Source: a virus
Length of the DNA: 29,969 nt
Reading direction: 5' to 3' (one strand)
IMG/VR virus record: IMGVR_UViG_3300043449_000121
Location: 1 to 29,969 of that record
The position numbers were made by a program, and so were the translations under genes. Each line of letters starts with the position of its first letter. Positions within the stretch are counted from its first letter, which is position 1. The notes below the pieces were generated by a model. That model saw nothing but the letters and a program-made list of their open reading frames with translations. It was not told the DNA's origin and did no database searches. Shown here piece after piece: positions 29,326 through 29,969 of the stretch.

Positions 29326-29969
29326 ATGAATAGCTCCCGTTCTTTTCAATTGTAACAGTAGTATCTACGATATCTTTGAGTGCGTCAAGATGTGAGATAA
29401 GAATTACTACATCATAGTGTGCTTTAATCATATCAATCATTCGGATAAACCCTTCCATATTGTCTGCGTCTAGTGCGGTTGCTGGCTCATCTAGGATAAA
29501 GACATTGCTCTTTGGAAGATTGGATACTTGGAGAAGAGCAAGGCGAATAGCCATAGAAGCAATTGTCTTTTCTGCACCAGAACCCATTTCAATTGGGCGT
29601 GGTTCAAATTTTGGATGTTTGATTAGAACATTTAGCTTTGAACCATCGTCCTCAAAGAATACTTCAAAGTCTACAATATTTGCTAATGTCTTGGCAATCT
29701 CGTTATTGATGATTGAAAGCTTCTTCTTGATGATATCATATGAAATACCGTTTGGATGCATACAGCGCATGAAATAGTCATAAGCTGCATATTGATTGCG
29801 GAGATTATCAAGCTCTATTTGTAGTTTTTTAGCGTTCTCAATGTTTGCTTCCATAGAACCAATGTTCATATAAAGCTTGCGGAGTTCACCATCGGCTTCA
29901 ATGATTTTAGCATTTAAGTCTACGATTTTCTTTTCAAGTTCTTTTCTGCTTGCTTGAATTTTGCTAATC
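29312..29969 (-). CDS. SbcC/Rad50-like recombination ATPase (gp46-type), C-terminal part
   Basis: The open frame continues past the window edge, so 29869 ATG is internal. Visible order: coiled-coil arm (ISKIQASRKELEKKIVDLNA...), ABC signature-like EMGSGAEKTIASMAIRLALL, Walker B VFILDEPATALDADNMEGF, and H-loop VVILISHLDALKDIVDTTVT. These are the C-terminal ATPase lobe of the SMC/Rad50 class. In T4, gp46/gp47 is the recombination nuclease that resects DNA ends for recombination-dependent replication. The signature reads SGAEK instead of the usual SGGEK. It is the last replication/recombination gene before the virion block. Partner gp47 would be expected upstream. Confidence 0.88.
   Translation of the reverse strand, partial: ISKIQASRKELEKKIVDLNAKIIEADGELRKLYMNIGSMEANIENAKKLQIELDNLRNQYAAYDYFMRCMHPNGISYDIIKKKLSIINNEIAKTLANIVDFEVFFEDDGSKLNVLIKHPKFEPRPIEMGSGAEKTIASMAIRLALLQVSNLPKSNVFILDEPATALDADNMEGFIRMIDMIKAHYDVVILISHLDALKDIVDTTVTIEKNGSYSYVNI

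Noticed and set aside
1-29969. tRNA genes, CRISPR arrays, insertion sequences, integrase or attachment sites
   Set aside because: None seen: no cloverleaf-like sequence in the short gaps, no regularly spaced repeats, and no transposase or integrase motifs; the window is a continuous virion gene block with no gap over 300 bases.

Overview
The window is a continuous stretch of the virion-structure region of a T4-like (Tevenvirinae-type architecture) contractile-tailed phage. Large terminase, portal, prohead protease, scaffold, major capsid, neck, tail-terminator, sheath and tube genes can all be recognised. All 37 gene entries lie on the minus strand, so transcription runs from right (29969) to left (1). 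The DNA is AT-rich. Genes are packed with TAATG-type or short overlaps, and most have clear Shine-Dalgarno (SD) sequences (AGGA/GGAG). Protein character and the presence of a phage bS21 gene resemble marine T4-like phages (pelagiphage/cyanophage-like, mostly uncultured). The host is probably a proteobacterium-like cell rather than a Bacteroidota, because SD use is strong; this is an inference.

Layout in transcription order. (1) 29969-27756: the C-terminal end of an SbcC/Rad50-like (gp46-type) ATPase, a small unknown gene, then a membrane cassette that looks like a lysis or membrane module (two-helix holin-like protein, TM plus coiled-coil protein, signal peptide plus coiled coil plus C-terminal TM protein), and a zinc-ribbon protein. 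(2) 27775-22855: two small proteins with a shared N-terminal helix, an unknown gene, large terminase (gp17) and portal (gp20) with a glycine-rich tail. (3) 22883-18124: conserved unknowns, a CxxC membrane protein, the prohead protease (gp21), and more proteins with an N-terminal module that looks like a capsid-targeting/protease-cleaved tag. (4) 18131-12558: a phage ribosomal protein bS21, a small virion-like protein, three fibre-like proteins and a gp14-like neck protein. Four proteins in this block end in related C-terminal beta-domains. (5) 12480-1: scaffold (gp22), major capsid (gp23), gp13-like neck, gp15-like tail terminator, sheath (gp18), two tube-fold proteins, a gp26-like tail chaperone whose gene appears to be extended by a ribosomal frameshift, a small unknown, and the start of the tape measure protein.

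Regulation: short gaps between transcription units repeatedly contain a sense-strand ACTATTTA(T/A) motif, often directly behind a rho-independent terminator. I read this as the phage's late promoter. In three genes it lies only 4-6 nt from the ATG with no SD, which suggests leaderless late mRNAs.

The points most worth following are: the predicted +1 (or -2) frameshift on a T7 run in the tail-chaperone gene; the six-member N-terminal targeting-tag family with hydrophobic-x-Glu protease sites at matching positions; the late-promoter/leaderless architecture; the bS21 gene inside the structural operon; and the shared C-terminal module on neck and fibre proteins.
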